A model generated the notes under the pieces. It was not told where the DNA came from. It saw nothing but the letters and a program-made list of their open reading frames with translations, and ran no database searches. A stretch of 64,000 nucleotides of DNA from Cladorhizidae sp. MBARI D1340-BT2 (Eukaryota > Porifera > Demospongiae > Poecilosclerida > Cladorhizidae): positions 6,737,173 to 6,801,172 of the forward strand of contig JAQNBH010000004.1 of assembly GCA_028752905.1 (NCBI GenBank), read 5' to 3'. Positions 32,520 to 44,353 of this stretch are shown in pieces. A program made the translations under genes and the position numbers. Numbering within the stretch: position 1 is the stretch's first letter; each line of letters begins with the position of its first letter.

Positions 32520-32872
32520 TCAGTTGCCTGCATCATCATCGTCATCACATGCAGCCTCACATGAATTTGCACACCCTGATCCTTTACAGTTGATACATGC
32601 AACAGAGCACTCAATGTCATGCTTCTTGCATGTACACCTCAGGCCGCTGCAGTCTGTCTTGCAGGTGCATCTGATGACCTGTGGAGCTGGTGGTAAGTCA
32701 GTTTGGACAGGGACAAGCCCTCCGTCACTTTTTCCCATCCCCATTCTTGTGGCAGGAGTTCATCTACGGTTTCCTTCCACTGCTGCACCTGGTAGTAGAC
32801 ACAAAGACTGTGGTACTTTGCTGCTGCTGATAACATTAATGGAAAAATCATTCCCATGGAAGTTGATGACAC
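32520..32872 (-). pseudogene. CXC (tesmin/TSO1-like) domain ORF, unit A
   Basis: Minus-strand C-terminal segment with a cysteine-rich CXC/CRC-type domain: RCTCKTDCSGLRCTCKKH, then CSVACINCKGSGC, and an acidic tail ending DDDDDAGN. Upstream, in another frame, are AAKYHSLCVYYQVQQWKE and LLPQEWGWEKV, so a frameshift separates two parts of one protein. CXC domains bind zinc and usually DNA. The ORF overlaps, antisense, the start of Gypsy-3 pol. The full gene was not found; this may be the 3' end of a larger, possibly transposon-linked gene. Confidence 0.55.
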
Positions 32873-33760
32873 AGGGGCAGCAGTGACTATTCATCTCAGA
32901 GGAAACCTGGAGATTCCTGTTTCCAAAGTTACCTCTCCACGAGTCAAAGGTTGCAATGAAGACATACACGGCAGAAACCTTATCTGTTGTGGGTGAACGT
33001 GAAGTTAATGTCGAATACAATGGCCAGAGAAAATTGCTAGTAGTGACCATTGTCAAAGGAAGAGGACCCAGTTTATTGGGAAGGAACTGGTTGAAGTCAT
33101 TGTGTCTGAACTGGCACCAAATTTCCAGCATAAATGCAGATAACTAGTTAGACAACTTCCTTATGGAATATGAGGAAATTTCAAGAGAAGACCGTCCACA
33201 CTTACCAAGAAACTTTGCAGCTCAAGGAAGGGGCTAGTCCCAAGTTCTTCAGACCTAGAAGTGTTCCCTTTGCTATTAGAGGAGCCGTAGGAGAAGAGTT
33301 GGGTTGGCTTGAGGAAGGAATTATTGGGAAGGTATCATTCGGAGTGGGCAGCACCAATTGTGGAACCACCCAAGAAAGATGGAAGATTCAGGATTTGCGG
33401 GGATTATAAGGTAGCCATAAACCAGTCCTCGAAACTGATCAACATCCTTTACCGAAGCCGGAGGAGCTATTTGCTACCTTCGCAAGGTGTTCCAAGCTCA
33501 CGAACCTGGATCTGTCACAGGCGTACACGCAGATACTCTGGAATGACAAATCAGCTCAGTATGTTTTACTATTAATAACCCACAACGGTCTGTATAAGTA
33601 CAAGAGGTTACCTTATGGAATGGTCTCCCCTCCTGCCATTTCCCAGAAATTTATGGTATCAATGTTACAGGGGATTCCTAATGTGGGTGTGTACAGTGAT
33701 GATATTCTTATCACTGGGAAAACTTATGCTGAGTATTTGAAGCCACCGAAATTTGAACGC
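32845..33760 (+). pseudogene. Gypsy-3 protease and reverse transcriptase, unit A
   Basis: Plus-strand Ty3/gypsy pol remnant. The protease has VDDTGAAVTIHL at 32862-32890 and a GPSLLGRNWL end near 33075. The RT start is at 33170-33410, with SEWAAPIVEPPKKDG and FRICGDYK. The later part reads GVYSDDILITGK at 33688-33723, where the usual Y-x-D-D reads Y-S-D-D. It is broken by frameshifts and ends abruptly where unit B continues into RNase H. Confidence 0.75.
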
Positions 33761-34046
33761 ATATTTGTAGTCATAACTGCCAACACATCTCATGTTCATT
33801 AGTAGGCATTTCATTTCCAACCACGCAAAATACACGCAAAATCTGTGACGTTCACCTCTTCTAATCACCATAACTCGGTAATGCTTCAAGTAAACAAATA
33901 ATTGAAATCGTCATATCACAGAGCACTAAAAGAGCTCTCAAATGAACTCTCAAATATTAAAACTGCGTCAAGTGTGGCAAAGTCATGTTTGTCACAAAAT
34001 CAGGACAATAAATCAGAACAACATAGATTTTCAAAATTACTGGGAA

Positions 34047-35090
34047 TATGTAAGGAGGGGCAGTTACATTTTTTGGAGAGTAACCCACATGTATTTCCCC
34101 CCTTTTTTCCTTCTTGTGGTTATATACCACTTTATAACTCCATAGATTCCGTAAACTTCATGGTATGGATTTGATATATAGGTCAAAAGATAGGTCTCTC
34201 TTTGTGCTCTCTAAAAAATTTCATAGATATAACTATAGCCAAGTTACGGGAGCTACAAGTGGAGGGAACCTTAAAAACCTGAATGCCTGAATTGGCCGCA
34301 TAAATATCTCCAGAGTGCCAGATGCAAGAGAGTCACCAGTGGCTAGAGGAAGCTCTACTCTATGCAATGAGTGTTTTCATTGGGCGTTAAAATCTAAGTA
34401 TGTGGTCAAGTGCGCGGGTGGAAAATGAATTTCGTTAATAATCCATAAAACTCGTTTTCCACCCGCGCGCTTGACCATAATTTTTGTGCAATTTTTTTGG
34501 CAAATGCCACCATTTTGTACTAAATTCCTGCCATGAACTTGCAACATTGGTAGCACTGAAATGTGTAATAGTGATTTGAGACCACATGTGATTTGAGACC
34601 ACATGTGATTTGAGACCACATTGTTAGAGCTTGCATGGCGGCCAATTTGGAATACAGCTGTCATGGCCAGTGTGGGTACTATTGCGATCACCTCCATATC
34701 GAAAAATGTTCATAGGGTATTAATCTCCAATTTTGGTGCTTTTATCAAAAAATGCACAATAGCGCCATTTTGTAAACTGTTGCGGCCAGCATGGGTACAA
34801 TTCTGAGCGCCTCCATATTCATTATACATGTTTACCAATTTTGGTGCTTTTACCCCCAAAAATGCACAATATATTTGGTATGCTGCTGCACTAGAGTGCG
34901 TTGAAATTAGCACCAGTGGCTAGACGAAGCTCTACTCTATTCAATGAGTGTTTTCATTAGGCGTTAAATTGGAAGTATGTGGTCAAGCACGCAGGTGAAA
35001 AATGAATTTCGTTAATAATCATTTTCCACCCATGTGCTTGACCACGGTACTTACGTTTTAGCGCCTAATGAAAACACTCATTGCAATTTT
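34047..35090. repeat. Foldback element, left arm and inner palindromes, unit A
   Basis: 34047-34480 matches the left half of the foldback at 19608-20372. Tight palindromes lie at about 34415-34478 and 34905-35090 (GTGTTTTCATTAGGCG / CGCCTAATGAAAACAC). An 18-bp tandem repeat GTGATTTGAGACCACAT occurs three times at 34573-34621 (twice in unit B). The matching right arm is at 38205-38497, so later insertions lie inside this element. Confidence 0.7.
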
Positions 35091-35161
35091 TTTTTTACTC
35101 GACAATATAATTATCATGAAGTAACCAAACCAAAAAATTAGACTAGTCAGTGAATTGTGCC

Positions 35162-35990
35162 TCAGAAATCACCAGGTCCACTGGCGGCGACAGTTGCCTG
35201 ATAGCTGCTGAGTGCGAGCCTCATATTATGCACTGGATGGAAGAGCGAAGGAGGGCAAATGAGAGTGAGCATCTCAGCCAGGAGGTTCTGCTGTATGATT
35301 GACTCTTCTGGGCCATCGTAGGGGCAAGCCTCTTGTAACAAACTGTGGCAGCAGCACCCATTCCCCCAGTGAGGGATAAGACTAAAGGAGTGAAAGTATA
35401 TACCATGCTCTATCTCTCGTGTGCGTAGGTCATAGGCTCGTTTCTTGATGTTCTCATGTTTATGGTAGCAGCTGGAGATTCTTTGATTATTTGATGAGGC
35501 GTGAGGATTAAACACTCGAACATCAAAAAAAGCTCTTTCATGCCGTCCTTCCCAAAATCCATTAGCTGCGATATCTAGTCTAGCGACATCTACAGTGAAG
35601 GCAGATGCACCAGGAGCCTTGCCAGTGACCGGCTGTTCGGTGAGGCTCAGTACATTACATCGTGACAAACCTCTGCCATCAAGTTAGCAGTAAGGTCCCA
35701 CACTTCATTGTGCTGCAGGGTGGGGAAACCTCCATTGGGGCAGGATAGAGTGTGCTGCACTGTGAAGGGAGTGCCACAGGCACAATGAGCTGGAGTGTTG
35801 AGGGTTGGCCAGCCATATCTGAGTGCCAGAGCATCCCAAAAGGCACCCTTGTGGAGAGAAAATCCAAATTCTTTAATTGGGAGTGAGGTGAGCCAGCTTG
35901 AGGCACCCTTCTCTTGTGCCAAATCCATGGCACATTGCAAGGTCTCTGGAACCATATTCCGAATCAAAGATGCCGCTTTAGAGTCGGGCT
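35162..35990 (-). pseudogene. Retroelement C-terminal fragment, unit A
   Basis: Two frames joined near 35650 encode the end of a retroelement polyprotein. The first reads ASSWLTSLPIKEFGFSLHKG and ALRYGWP, then a Cys/His motif C-x-C-x7-H-x3-C (CACGTPFTVQHTLSC). The second has DVARLDIAANGFW and AFFDVRVFNPHAS, which could be a nuclease-like fold, and a basic end. Such C-termini are common in sponge and cnidarian retroelement predictions. No RT core is present, so this is a 5'-truncated copy. Confidence 0.55.
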
Positions 35991-36006
35991 TCAGGGGCAG
36001 ATCCAT

Positions 36007-36037
<31 letters not shown>

Positions 36038-36318
36038 TGGGGGTTTAAACCACCCGCCCCCCCTTCAGTCTATAAATGTATGATTTTCTTTAATGAACAC
36101 ATTACATGTGCTTAAGCTTAAATACTGTCTTGGTCTATTTAGTGTAGGGACAAAACATTTTTGCATGTAGGACTAGCAAATCTGTATAATATAGTTGGGT
36201 AGAGTGCAATGTGGTTGGTGGTCTTAGGCTAGCAAACACATGATGAATGTGCTGTGGCAATTGGCAACCACATGGTTTAATATGTGCTACAGTATCAGAT
36301 CAGAACTCAGAGGCTAAA

Positions 36319-38130
36319 AATGAAGAGACTACGTCAGTGTTCCTTGTCATCCATTGGAGTTACTTCAAGCTCTGAACATGACCATTCCATAAGTGATAGT
36401 TTGTCACCTAAGAGACTACATCAGTGCTCTTTTTTTTCTGGAGATACTTCAGGACCAGATCAAGAGGTAACAAAAAGTAGCATTTCTGGCCCTGCTCATG
36501 CCAGTTCAGATATTGAATTGGATTTAGTGGGATGTGAGGTTATCATGAGACCTGAAGAAGGTGGTAAAGAGACATTGACATTGTGTGCCAGTCCATTCCT
36601 TCAGATTCTAATGATGCTAGTTCTTTGCAAACAGCTTTCATGGAAACGGGAAGTAGAAGTACAGGTATCAATGATATTGGACTTGTTGCTTCTGATAGTA
36701 TACCAATCAGTTCCTTGTCAGATATTGACAAACATGAATATTTGAAGAGTGAAGGCAAACAACATTCAAAGTTTGCAACCTTTGAAGTGATAAAGAAGGG
36801 AAAGCAGAAGTCATGGCTAAAAAAGTTCGAATGGTTGTCATATTCACCCTCACATGAAGGGGGTTACTGTAAATATTGTGTACTGTTTGGACAAATTACG
36901 AAGGATTATTTGGGAATTCAAGTGAAAACAAATTTCAAAAATTTCAGCAAAGCAAAGGGTAAAAATGATATTATTTAACTAATCATGGGGATTTCAATAG
37001 GGCTATAGAGAGAGCATGACATCAAATCATTCTGCAAATAGTGGTAACTTTCTAGCTTTGCTCGAATATGTTGCCAAGTATACGATCCAATAATAAAGGA
37101 TCATCTTCAACTAGGAGAGAAGAACCAACTAAAGTAATACAAAATGAATTATAAGTATTATGGCAGATTTATTGCGCGAAAAGCTTTTAAGGCCATTAAA
37201 AACCTCAAAATATTACAGCGTTATGGCTGATGAGGTCACAGACACAAGCATGCAAATCAGGAAATTTTGTTGATCTTGGTCAAGCTCAGCCGCATATCCA
37301 TGAAATATTTTTGGACTTTCTCCACCTCGAAAGGGCTACTGGAGAAAACATTGCTGCTGGTATTATTGATCTTCTCACTTCCCGGCTGGAGCCCTCAGGT
37401 CTGCTTTGGTCCGATGGAAAGAGACCTGATGGCATGTCCATCATTCCATGGTCAAGTGGTAGACTCTTGGTATGGGATGCAACCTGCAGTGACACCTTTG
37501 CCCCATCCAACCTTTTGGCTGCAGTCACTGAGACTGGTGCAGTGGCAGCCCAGGCGGAGATTTTGAAGGGTGAAAAGTACGCCCACCTGGACTCTGCATA
37601 CAAGTTTGTACCTGTGGCGGTAGAGACGTGTGGATCCTTTGGGCCTCAAGCAAAGGCATTCTTCAGGGAGTTGGGTGGCATGTTGTTCTCTGTCATATGT
37701 TTAATAAATTATTTATAATAAAAAAATTAAAAAAATAAAAAATAATAAAAAAGCATGGTATTGAAGTTGACGATATGAGAGGACAGTTATATGATGGAGC
37801 TTCAGCAATAGCTGGCACAAGAAGAGGGACTCAGGCTTTTATCAAGAAGAAGAATGCACTTGCTTTGTACACTCGTTGTCACTCAAATTTGGCTGTAGCT
37901 AAATCATGCTCTGTGCCTGATATTCGAAATACTCATAAATGAAGTGTATCTCTATTTTAATCTGATTGTTGAGTTAATTTTGTACACTTTTGCTCCAGAA
38001 AATAGAGTGCATAAACTGAAGGGTCTATGTAAAACTAGGTGGACAGAAAGGCATGAATGTCTAGAACTATTTCTCTCTCTTTATCAACATGTATGGATCC
38101 GATGCCATGTTACATTTTGATGAGTACCCT
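36319..38130 (+). pseudogene. hAT transposase (TTF-finger/DUF4371 type), unit A
   Basis: Starts at the ATG near 36319 (MKRLRQCSLSS). A Ser-rich acidic leader is followed by a TTF-type finger near 36800-36900 (WLKKFEWLSYSPS, YCKYCVLFGQ). The catalytic part has YYSVMADEVTDTS near 37205-37245 (first aspartate). After the LINE insertion it continues with DDMRGQLYDGASAIAGTRRG (second aspartate region) and RCHSNLAVAKSC. Frameshifts, a deletion near 37000 and the LINE insertion inactivate it. The C-terminal dimerisation region is missing. Confidence 0.72.
37378..37750 (+). mobile_element. 5'-truncated LINE-like retrotransposon tail, private to unit A
   Basis: Absent from the same place in unit B (between 53980 and 53985), which defines its limits. 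It encodes a retroelement C-terminus (GMSIIPWSSGRLLVWDATCS, KYAHLDSAYKFVPVAVET, GPQAKAFFRELGG) and ends in an A-rich tail (about 37720-37750). It interrupts the hAT transposase. No clear target duplication was seen. Confidence 0.8.
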
Positions 38131-38204
38131 CAATTGCAAACTCATGTCCAAGAATACCCCCCCCCCCTCCCTTACTGATACTCTAGATCTGCCCCTGGGA
38201 TTCC

Positions 38205-38497
38205 TCTACTACTGGTGCTAATTTCAACTCTCTAGCACTTGGCATCCTGGAGATATTTTTAAGCGGCCAATTCAGGCATTCAGGTTTTGAAGTTCCCTCC
38301 ACTTTAGGTCTAGTAACTTGGCTAAAGTTATACTCATGAAAAATAGTTAGTATCAAAAGAGAGCACACAGAGAGACCTATCTTTTGAGCTACATATTAAG
38401 TCCATACCATGAAGTTTACAGGAATCTATGGAGCACTAAAGTTGTAACCACAAGTTAAAAATATATATAAAATAATGCCACTCTCCCCACCTTAGTC
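38205..38497. repeat. Foldback element, right arm, unit A
   Basis: Matches 20090-20372 (ATTCAGGCATTCAGGTT, CACTTTAGGTCTAGTAACTT, AATGCCACTCTCCCCACC). It pairs, inverted, with the left arm at 34047-34480. Confidence 0.75.
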
Positions 38498-38499
38498 AT

Positions 38500-39560
38500 G
38501 CTGTTCCTGAGAGCTCAGTTAGGAATATGAACACTTGAAGCAGCTGGAGAAAGTAAAGATTCCAGAACAAGTTCAGAAATTGCCATATAGTTTGAGGGGC
38601 AGGGCTTTAAAACTTGGACAGTATGATGCTACAGTGGAAGAGTACATTCATAGCTTTAGGGTTGCTGGTGGAATTGTCAACCGCTCTATTGTTATTTCAG
38701 CTGCAAAGGGAATTGTTGGTCACCTAGCTCCTTCTTGTCTTCAAGAACATGGTGGGGACATTGAAAAAGTGTGGGCTCAATCCTTCCTTGGATGGCTAGG
38801 CTATGTTCGTAGGAAGGGGGCCAGAAAACTTCCTGAAAATTTTGATGAGGTCAAGTTCAGTCATGCAAGTGAAATATGTAAAGAAGGTGATTTGTTTGTT
38901 CCACCACAGTTAATCTTCAACCTAATGCAAAGTATGTTCCAGTGAGTGAATGCACTTCGGCTAATGAAGGCTCAAAATAGGTCCCAATTGTTGCAATTGA
39001 TAATGAAAGAGAAATGACTGTACTTTTAAGCTGTACACTGAGTGGAGAGCTCTTACCTCCACAACTTATATATGCTGGATGCACTCCACGCAGCCATCCT
39101 TCTGTATGCTTTCCGAATGGTTGGAATATTACCCATAGTGAGAACCACTGGTCAACAGAAGTAACAATGATTGAATATTTGGAAAAGATTATCGTGCCTA
39201 ATGTTAAAGAAGAGACTCGTAAATCCAATGAACTCCCAGATGATTTTACAGCCATTGATATCTTTGATATTTTTGCAGCACATATGTGCCAACGAGTGCT
39301 AAATCTTCTTACAGTCTATCATATCAAATTTACATTTGTACCTGCTGGGGGGAACTCCAGCCTCTAGAGTCTAGACCTAACTGTAAATGATTGTTTAAGA
39401 AGGAGCTCCGATCATGCTTTTCATCTTGGTAAGCTACAGAAGTTACTTATTGGATGCTGGAAAAGAAGTACAAAGAATAAAGATTGACCTTCGCATTTCT
39501 CTTCTCAAGTATATTCATGCCCACTGGTTAATTGATGTACGATAAGAATGCAAAGCTGGA
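38500..39560 (+). pseudogene. pogo-like DDE transposase, unit A
   Basis: Starts directly after the foldback arm with HAVPESSVR, shifts frame, then reads YEHLKQLEKVKIPEQVQKLP, GRALKLGQYDATVEEYIHSF and AAKGIVGHL (DNA-binding region). The DDE part has VPIVAIDNEREMTVLL, LSGELLPPQLIYAGCTPRSH, HSENHWSTEVTMIEYLEK and FTAIDIFDIFAAH. A decayed end (39370-39560) follows. The upstream helix-turn-helix exon is missing, apparently displaced by the foldback insertion. A short extra copy of part of the gene lies at 39690-39890. Confidence 0.72.
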
Positions 39561-39689
39561 ATAACATCATGTCTGAAGATTACTAGTACTTCATGCTAAT
39601 GCCACATTGCCAAATTATTTACCGACTAATATTATATATAATAATATTATGATATAATAATATTATGATTTGATCAAACTAATGCAAAA

Positions 39690-39890
39690 TATGTTCCAGT
39701 GAGTGAATGGACTTCGGCTAAAGAAGGCTCAAAACAGGTCCCAATTGTTGCAATTGATGATGAAAGAGAAATGACTGTACTTTTAAGCTGTACACTGAGT
39801 GGAGAGCTCTTATCTCCACAACTTATTTATGCTGGACGCACTCCACGCAGCCATTATTTTGCTAAGTATTTTTCCTGCTAAAATAATGTG
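39690..39890 (+). repeat. Partial duplicate of the pogo-like gene, unit A
   Basis: Repeats about 200 bp of 38920-39100 (CCAGTGAGTGAATGGACTTC; LSGELLSPQLIYAGRTPRSH), ending in TTTTGCTAAGTATTT. The 90 bp before it are AT-rich small palindromes. The same duplicate is present in unit B at 56105-56300. Confidence 0.75.
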
Positions 39891-39899
39891 TTATACAGT

Positions 39900-40660
39900 A
39901 GTTTCTGATATTGGTCCCTAATTTGTGGCAGAAGAGTTTGCAAAATTCCTGAAACAGAACGGTGTAAAACATGTGAAATGTGCCCCGTATCATCCCTCAT
40001 CCAATGGATTTGCGGAAAGGTTTGTCAGAACCTTCAAGGAAGCAATGAGAGCAGGAGAATGGGAGGGTTTACCTCTGCAATAGATTGGATAATTTCCTAT
40101 TCATGTCCCAAGTAGCACCTCACGCTACTACTGGAACTACTCCATGTTCATTTATTCCTAGGTCAAGATGTCAGGACTTGACTACATCTGCTAGCACAGA
40201 TGGAGTCTAAAGTGTTTGAGAAACAAGCTGGCCAGAAGTTACACCATGACCGATGAGTGGAACTTAGATAGTTTCATGTTTGCCAAGAAGTCACGTATGC
40301 AATGTACGCCCTGGTGCAAAGTATGTATCCGGAGTGATTTTGTTTAGACAAGGACCTTTGAGTTACATGGTTTCAGTCCATGATGGCATCATCTGGCGTA
40401 GGCATGTCGATCACCTCAAACCATTAGAGCCAAGTCCCAATGGAGACCGAACCCCTGATGATTCCATTGGAACCTGACTTACCTGCTGATGATGAAGATT
40501 TCGTTACATTTGCTCCATCTCTCGGAGCTGACATTCCAGTACTGACTGTTGTTGGACCACCTCCAACTACTACGCTACCTAGGATATACCAAACGAGAGC
40601 TCGAAATCCACCCGTGTGGTATGGACCTGTGGTAATACACTTACTCCTCATTATGCTGCA
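39900..40660 (+). pseudogene. Gypsy-3 integrase core and C-terminus, unit A
   Basis: Plus-strand integrase. The second catalytic aspartate is in SDIGP (followed by a stop where Q is usual). The glutamate comes exactly 35 residues further on in SSNGFAERFVRTFKEA, matching the D-35-E spacing. Then QVAPHATTGTTPCSF and a C-terminal barrel (GAKYVSGVILFRQGPLSYMV, WRRHVDHLKPLEPSP). Several stops. Unit B lacks the D-35-E part through a deletion. Confidence 0.75.
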
Positions 40661-40726
40661 ATGCTAGTGTTGTAGTCATTTATTCATTTTTTGTGTAGCT
40701 TCACCCTTTAATCTTAGAGGGAGGAA

Positions 40727-40897
40727 TGTAGTGTTTTTTTGTGTGTGTTAATTAATCACATATTATTCAGTGCACTTTAATGATATAGTCACTATTGAAT
40801 TTTGGATGTGTTACTTCACACTTTGGACTTGTCACTTTTGAAATCAATCAATATGGAATAAGATTGTTGCAACTTTTAAGGGAACATGAACACTACA
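40727..40897 (+). repeat. Gypsy-3 LTR between units A and B
   Basis: 171 bp, starting TGTAGTG and ending CACTACA (inverted ends), after a polypurine tract TTAGAGGGAGGAA. It matches 56973-57142. The next unit begins directly after it. Confidence 0.8.
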
Positions 40898-40914
40898 CTA
40901 CACCTTGTCAGGAG

Positions 40915-42377
40915 GAAGCTAGGTCTATGGGTGGGTACTGGTGGTGCCTCACCTTTAAGCCCAGGCTCGATTAAACTTATACCAACTCAAAATTCCTGTA
41001 CAACAATATGTTCTGTATATATATAGTGTGATAAAAAAAATCGCTTTCACTTCACAAATCATCCCCTCTATCGTTATTTCTAACTCCTCCCCCATAGTAG
41101 GTTTGCGTTTTAACTATAGACACGTGACAAATACCCATAGAGCCACCCAAAGTTACACACTTGCCATCGTCATCAACAGCATCTTTTTATTACTTGTCTC
41201 AAAATGCTTTAAAAGGCACTTACTAATGTGATTTACCATCCGTATTTCAACACTATATAGGGCTTGAAATCCAACAACCGTTTATATCCCTACACTAATT
41301 ATGTGTGTTCCTAAAAGCTTAAGTCTTTCCACTGAACACTCAAAATGTTTTGTTTTTTGTCCTACAACTTCCATGGAACCAGTAGAGCCTTCAAAATTGG
41401 CTCCACAATTTACCTTGTGACCCTCAACTAACTTGCCTCTGTCTCTTCAGGTATTTGCGCGCAAGCTTGACAGAACTTAGACATAAGATAATAATCTAAA
41501 ACTTCTCCAGTGTCCCAAGACATCACACCAAGCCGTAATTTGATTTGTGGCCTCGTCTATATGCCACATGCTGTCAACAGTAACACTAAACATCAATAAC
41601 GTCCTCAGGCCCAACCCCATTAAAATTATGTAACCGATGAGTGGCATCCAACATAATACTCTGTTACTCCATTTGCATCACTCCCTATTGATTTAGTATA
41701 TAGTGTAACTAAGGGGGCATGACTGCGGTGATGTCTTCAGACCAGAATGAATAAAGTGAGCAGCCAGTACTGACTGGATGTTTAAAGAATGGGCTTCCTC
41801 AGATACAGGGTTTGAGATGTCTTCAGTGTGCCATGCAGCACATGGTGTCACTCAGAGTTTGAGATGTCTTGAGTGTTAGCACAATTTGAACAAAAAGTAA
41901 AAATATAAGACACTATCCTTCAGTTGTAAGGGAGCCTGGCTACCACATTGAATACAATTATTACACCTTTCTATATATGACCAGTTTAAGTTTATCTAAG
42001 TTTATTAAACAATTACCCTTACCCAGTTCTCCCACAACATCCCTAGAGTGTGAAGAGATAGAGCCAGTAGATCCAAAAACCCACAGAAGAAGCTGAATGG
42101 CCAACCTCTTTCTGGTCAGGGCCACCACTGGAACTGGCCTCTCTTCAGACATGATTTCAAGGTTAGTGAAGGTTAACAGAAGGCGCTACCTCACCTTCAG
42201 GATCCAAGAGACCCACTAACAGAGGAAGGAAACAGCAAGTAACTTTTTAGTACCGACTAAACTTGCCTGATGTGGCTGCTGTACTAGGCTCAACAACAAC
42301 CGCCTGCTGGGCTTTCTTCTCCTTGTCCTACTCACTCTTCTTAAATGCATAGCATATTTGTCCTTTCTCTTCCCCAT
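40915..42377 (-). pseudogene. Mutator-like transposase, copy B
   Basis: Decayed copy. The first exon is near 42320-42377 (MGKRKDKYAMHLRR, frame altered against copy C). Fragments such as MSEERPVPVVALTRKRLA lie near 42090-42150. Very similar to copy C at the base level throughout 40900-42400. Confidence 0.6.
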
Positions 42378-42552
42378 AACTCTACAGTGCGATATTTTCA
42401 AGAAATTCTGGGTAACTGACATTAAAAAAAATGTGATCTAAGAACGTGCTCGCCTTTCCGGTTGTGCAGTACTCCCCCTCCCCTCTTCCCTGGTCAACAA
42501 TATGAAAGAAGTATACAACTTTATTTAGTAATTAGCAATCTCGACATGACAA

Positions 42553-43851
42553 TCAGGAACACTGACCTATCAATTTCAAAGTCCTGCTTCCACCATACTT
42601 TCCACACAGCAACCCAGCTGTACTTGAAAACCCACTCTGCCCCCTCACCAAGATTTTCCCTTGTACAATAAGCAAGAACTCGACCCACACCACAATGAAC
42701 CCTTCTTTCTCCTCTGCTGACAGCTGACAGAGGACGTGGCTTCCTTTTCAACTTGTCCACGTGGATTATACCATCATTAAGGGTACGAATCCTAGATCCA
42801 TATTTGTTCAAGGCCATTTGCTTTACCTGGTTACTGTCTGTAGCTAGAAAAATACAAGTCCTGTTCTTGCCAGACAGCTCATCTGCACTGTTTATTGCAC
42901 ATTGAATTGCCTGTTTCTACTCTGATTCTTTCCGCAGCAAGTACTACTCCTTCATCTTGTGGCATTTTTACAAAACCAGTTCTCACATGAATAGCCACAT
43001 ATGGCAAGTGGTTCAGGCCGAGCATCTCTGCAGCTGCGGACATCCGTTCAAGCACCACATCATCTAGCTTGAATAAGTAGCGGAACGCAATACCAATCAT
43101 TTCATTCAGTTTATTGTAGGGCAAATTAAAAAATCCATGCAGTTGTATCGTATCCATTAATCACTTAGGATTATTTCCATTTCTCTTTGGCTCCAGTAAT
43201 GAATTTGACTGCACATTTGTAGGAAGAATAAAATTTGTCTCATTGCTATCAATTGTCCTCATGCAATCCTTGATAACTGCTTTAGTCTTGTCAGTTTTCA
43301 GAGTAGTGGTCATGAATGTGAATTGATTTGCACCAATGAAATCATCAGATTCACTTGCATTCAAGTGGTTACTGACCATCTTGTCCTTCCAATTTATCAT
43401 GTGTGGATGGAGAAAATCACCTTCTGAATGAGTCGGCCAGACTATGATTAGCCTGCGTCTGTTAAACATGGCAAGGAGGAGGACATAAGTAATGCTCCGA
43501 ATCCGATCCCCTAGTCCACCACAACTCATGAAACTACTACACCACTACACCAGTGTCCTCCAGGAAGGTGACTTCCTCATTGTATCATGGAAAGATGCAT
43601 AGTTTTCCAAGGTCTTGAGAAATCTTTCATAGTTCTTTAATTGCAACTCAACTTCTGAGTTCGGACATTTGAAAGGGATCCGACTCTTGAAAGGACCAGG
43701 AGCTCGGACTTGTTAAATTTTGCGAGGACATTTGAAAGTTCTGGGAATCCGTCTTGGTATATTGATTCTGGAGGAAGAAGACATACTTGACGCAGATAAA
43801 ATATACCAACACTAACAGCGATAGAAAAATGAGATAATTTCTCACAGCCAT
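42553..43851 (-). pseudogene. Fucosyltransferase-like gene, copy B (broken)
   Basis: Full-length homologue of 58838-60139, starting at the ATG at 43851 (MAVRNYLIFLSLLVLVYF). Damage: deletion of about 15 bp after SFQ (43685) and a frame change near 43555. A TGG-to-TGA stop lies in NGNNPKW near 43163, and a frame change near 42925 alters the ESEWKQAL region. YVAIHVRTGF and CGGLGDRIRSI remain readable. Confidence 0.85.
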
Positions 43852-44353
43852 CTTTAGGACTCGTACGAAATTCGTCCCGTTTGTGTCAAATCCCATGCTT
43901 GCCACTCGCATTTCACTCTGCTGCGCAACCACGCTGGCCAGAAAAGCTACGGATGTTACCTATGGTTGTGATCCAACAAACTACTTGATTTAATCTCAGA
44001 AGTTGATATTTGAATTTTTAGGCAGTCACGCGAACAGGAAAGACCCACCATATGTTCTGGGAAGGTTGATTACTAGCTATTTACAGAAGGGTGCATATAG
44101 CTGTGTGACAGTGGTCGGAAGAGCAGCATCAGTTTTATTGTCATTGATATGTAAATAATTCACCACCTGCTTGTGGTGGTTTTTCCACAGCTTTACTGGT
44201 TCAGATTGTGCTTGTCATATGGACATAAATTAGTGAATGCCACTGATTTCATAAGCCTCCAATGTATAGTCTATATACTCCACAACATATTAGGTCCACA
44301 TAAACATTTGCTTACTGATTTAGGTCCCAGTTTGTGTTGTTCACTTTATTTAA

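Larger units (their letters stand above)
35992..38197 (+). mobile_element. ZMYM-type hAT element, unit A
   Basis: Ends are inverted: CAGGGGCAGATC at the left and GATCTGCCCCTG at the right. A run of 31 G (36007-36037) follows the left end and a C-run (about 38157-38167) precedes the right end. A partial target repeat (GGGCTT/GGATTC) flanks it; unit B shows the repeat better. It carries a transposase gene on the plus strand and a private LINE insertion. Confidence 0.7.
26169..40897. repeat. Tandem segmental duplication, unit A
   Basis: Colinear with unit B (40898-57142) and, for the first 5 kb, with unit C (57143-62380). Matching landmarks run in the same order: Mutator-like transposase, fucosyltransferase-like gene, 27-bp minisatellite, CXC ORF, Gypsy-3 pol, hAT, pogo-like gene and LTR. 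Private changes of A: a LINE tail at 37378-37750, loss of about 950 bp of Gypsy-3 RNase H around 33745, and about 180 bp lost from the hAT near 37000. Confidence 0.9.

Noticed and set aside
33780..34046. Plus-strand frame (KELSNELSNI-like) as the missing pogo N-terminus in unit A
   Set aside because: It does not resemble the helix-turn-helix start seen at 19537-19610 and has no splice support.
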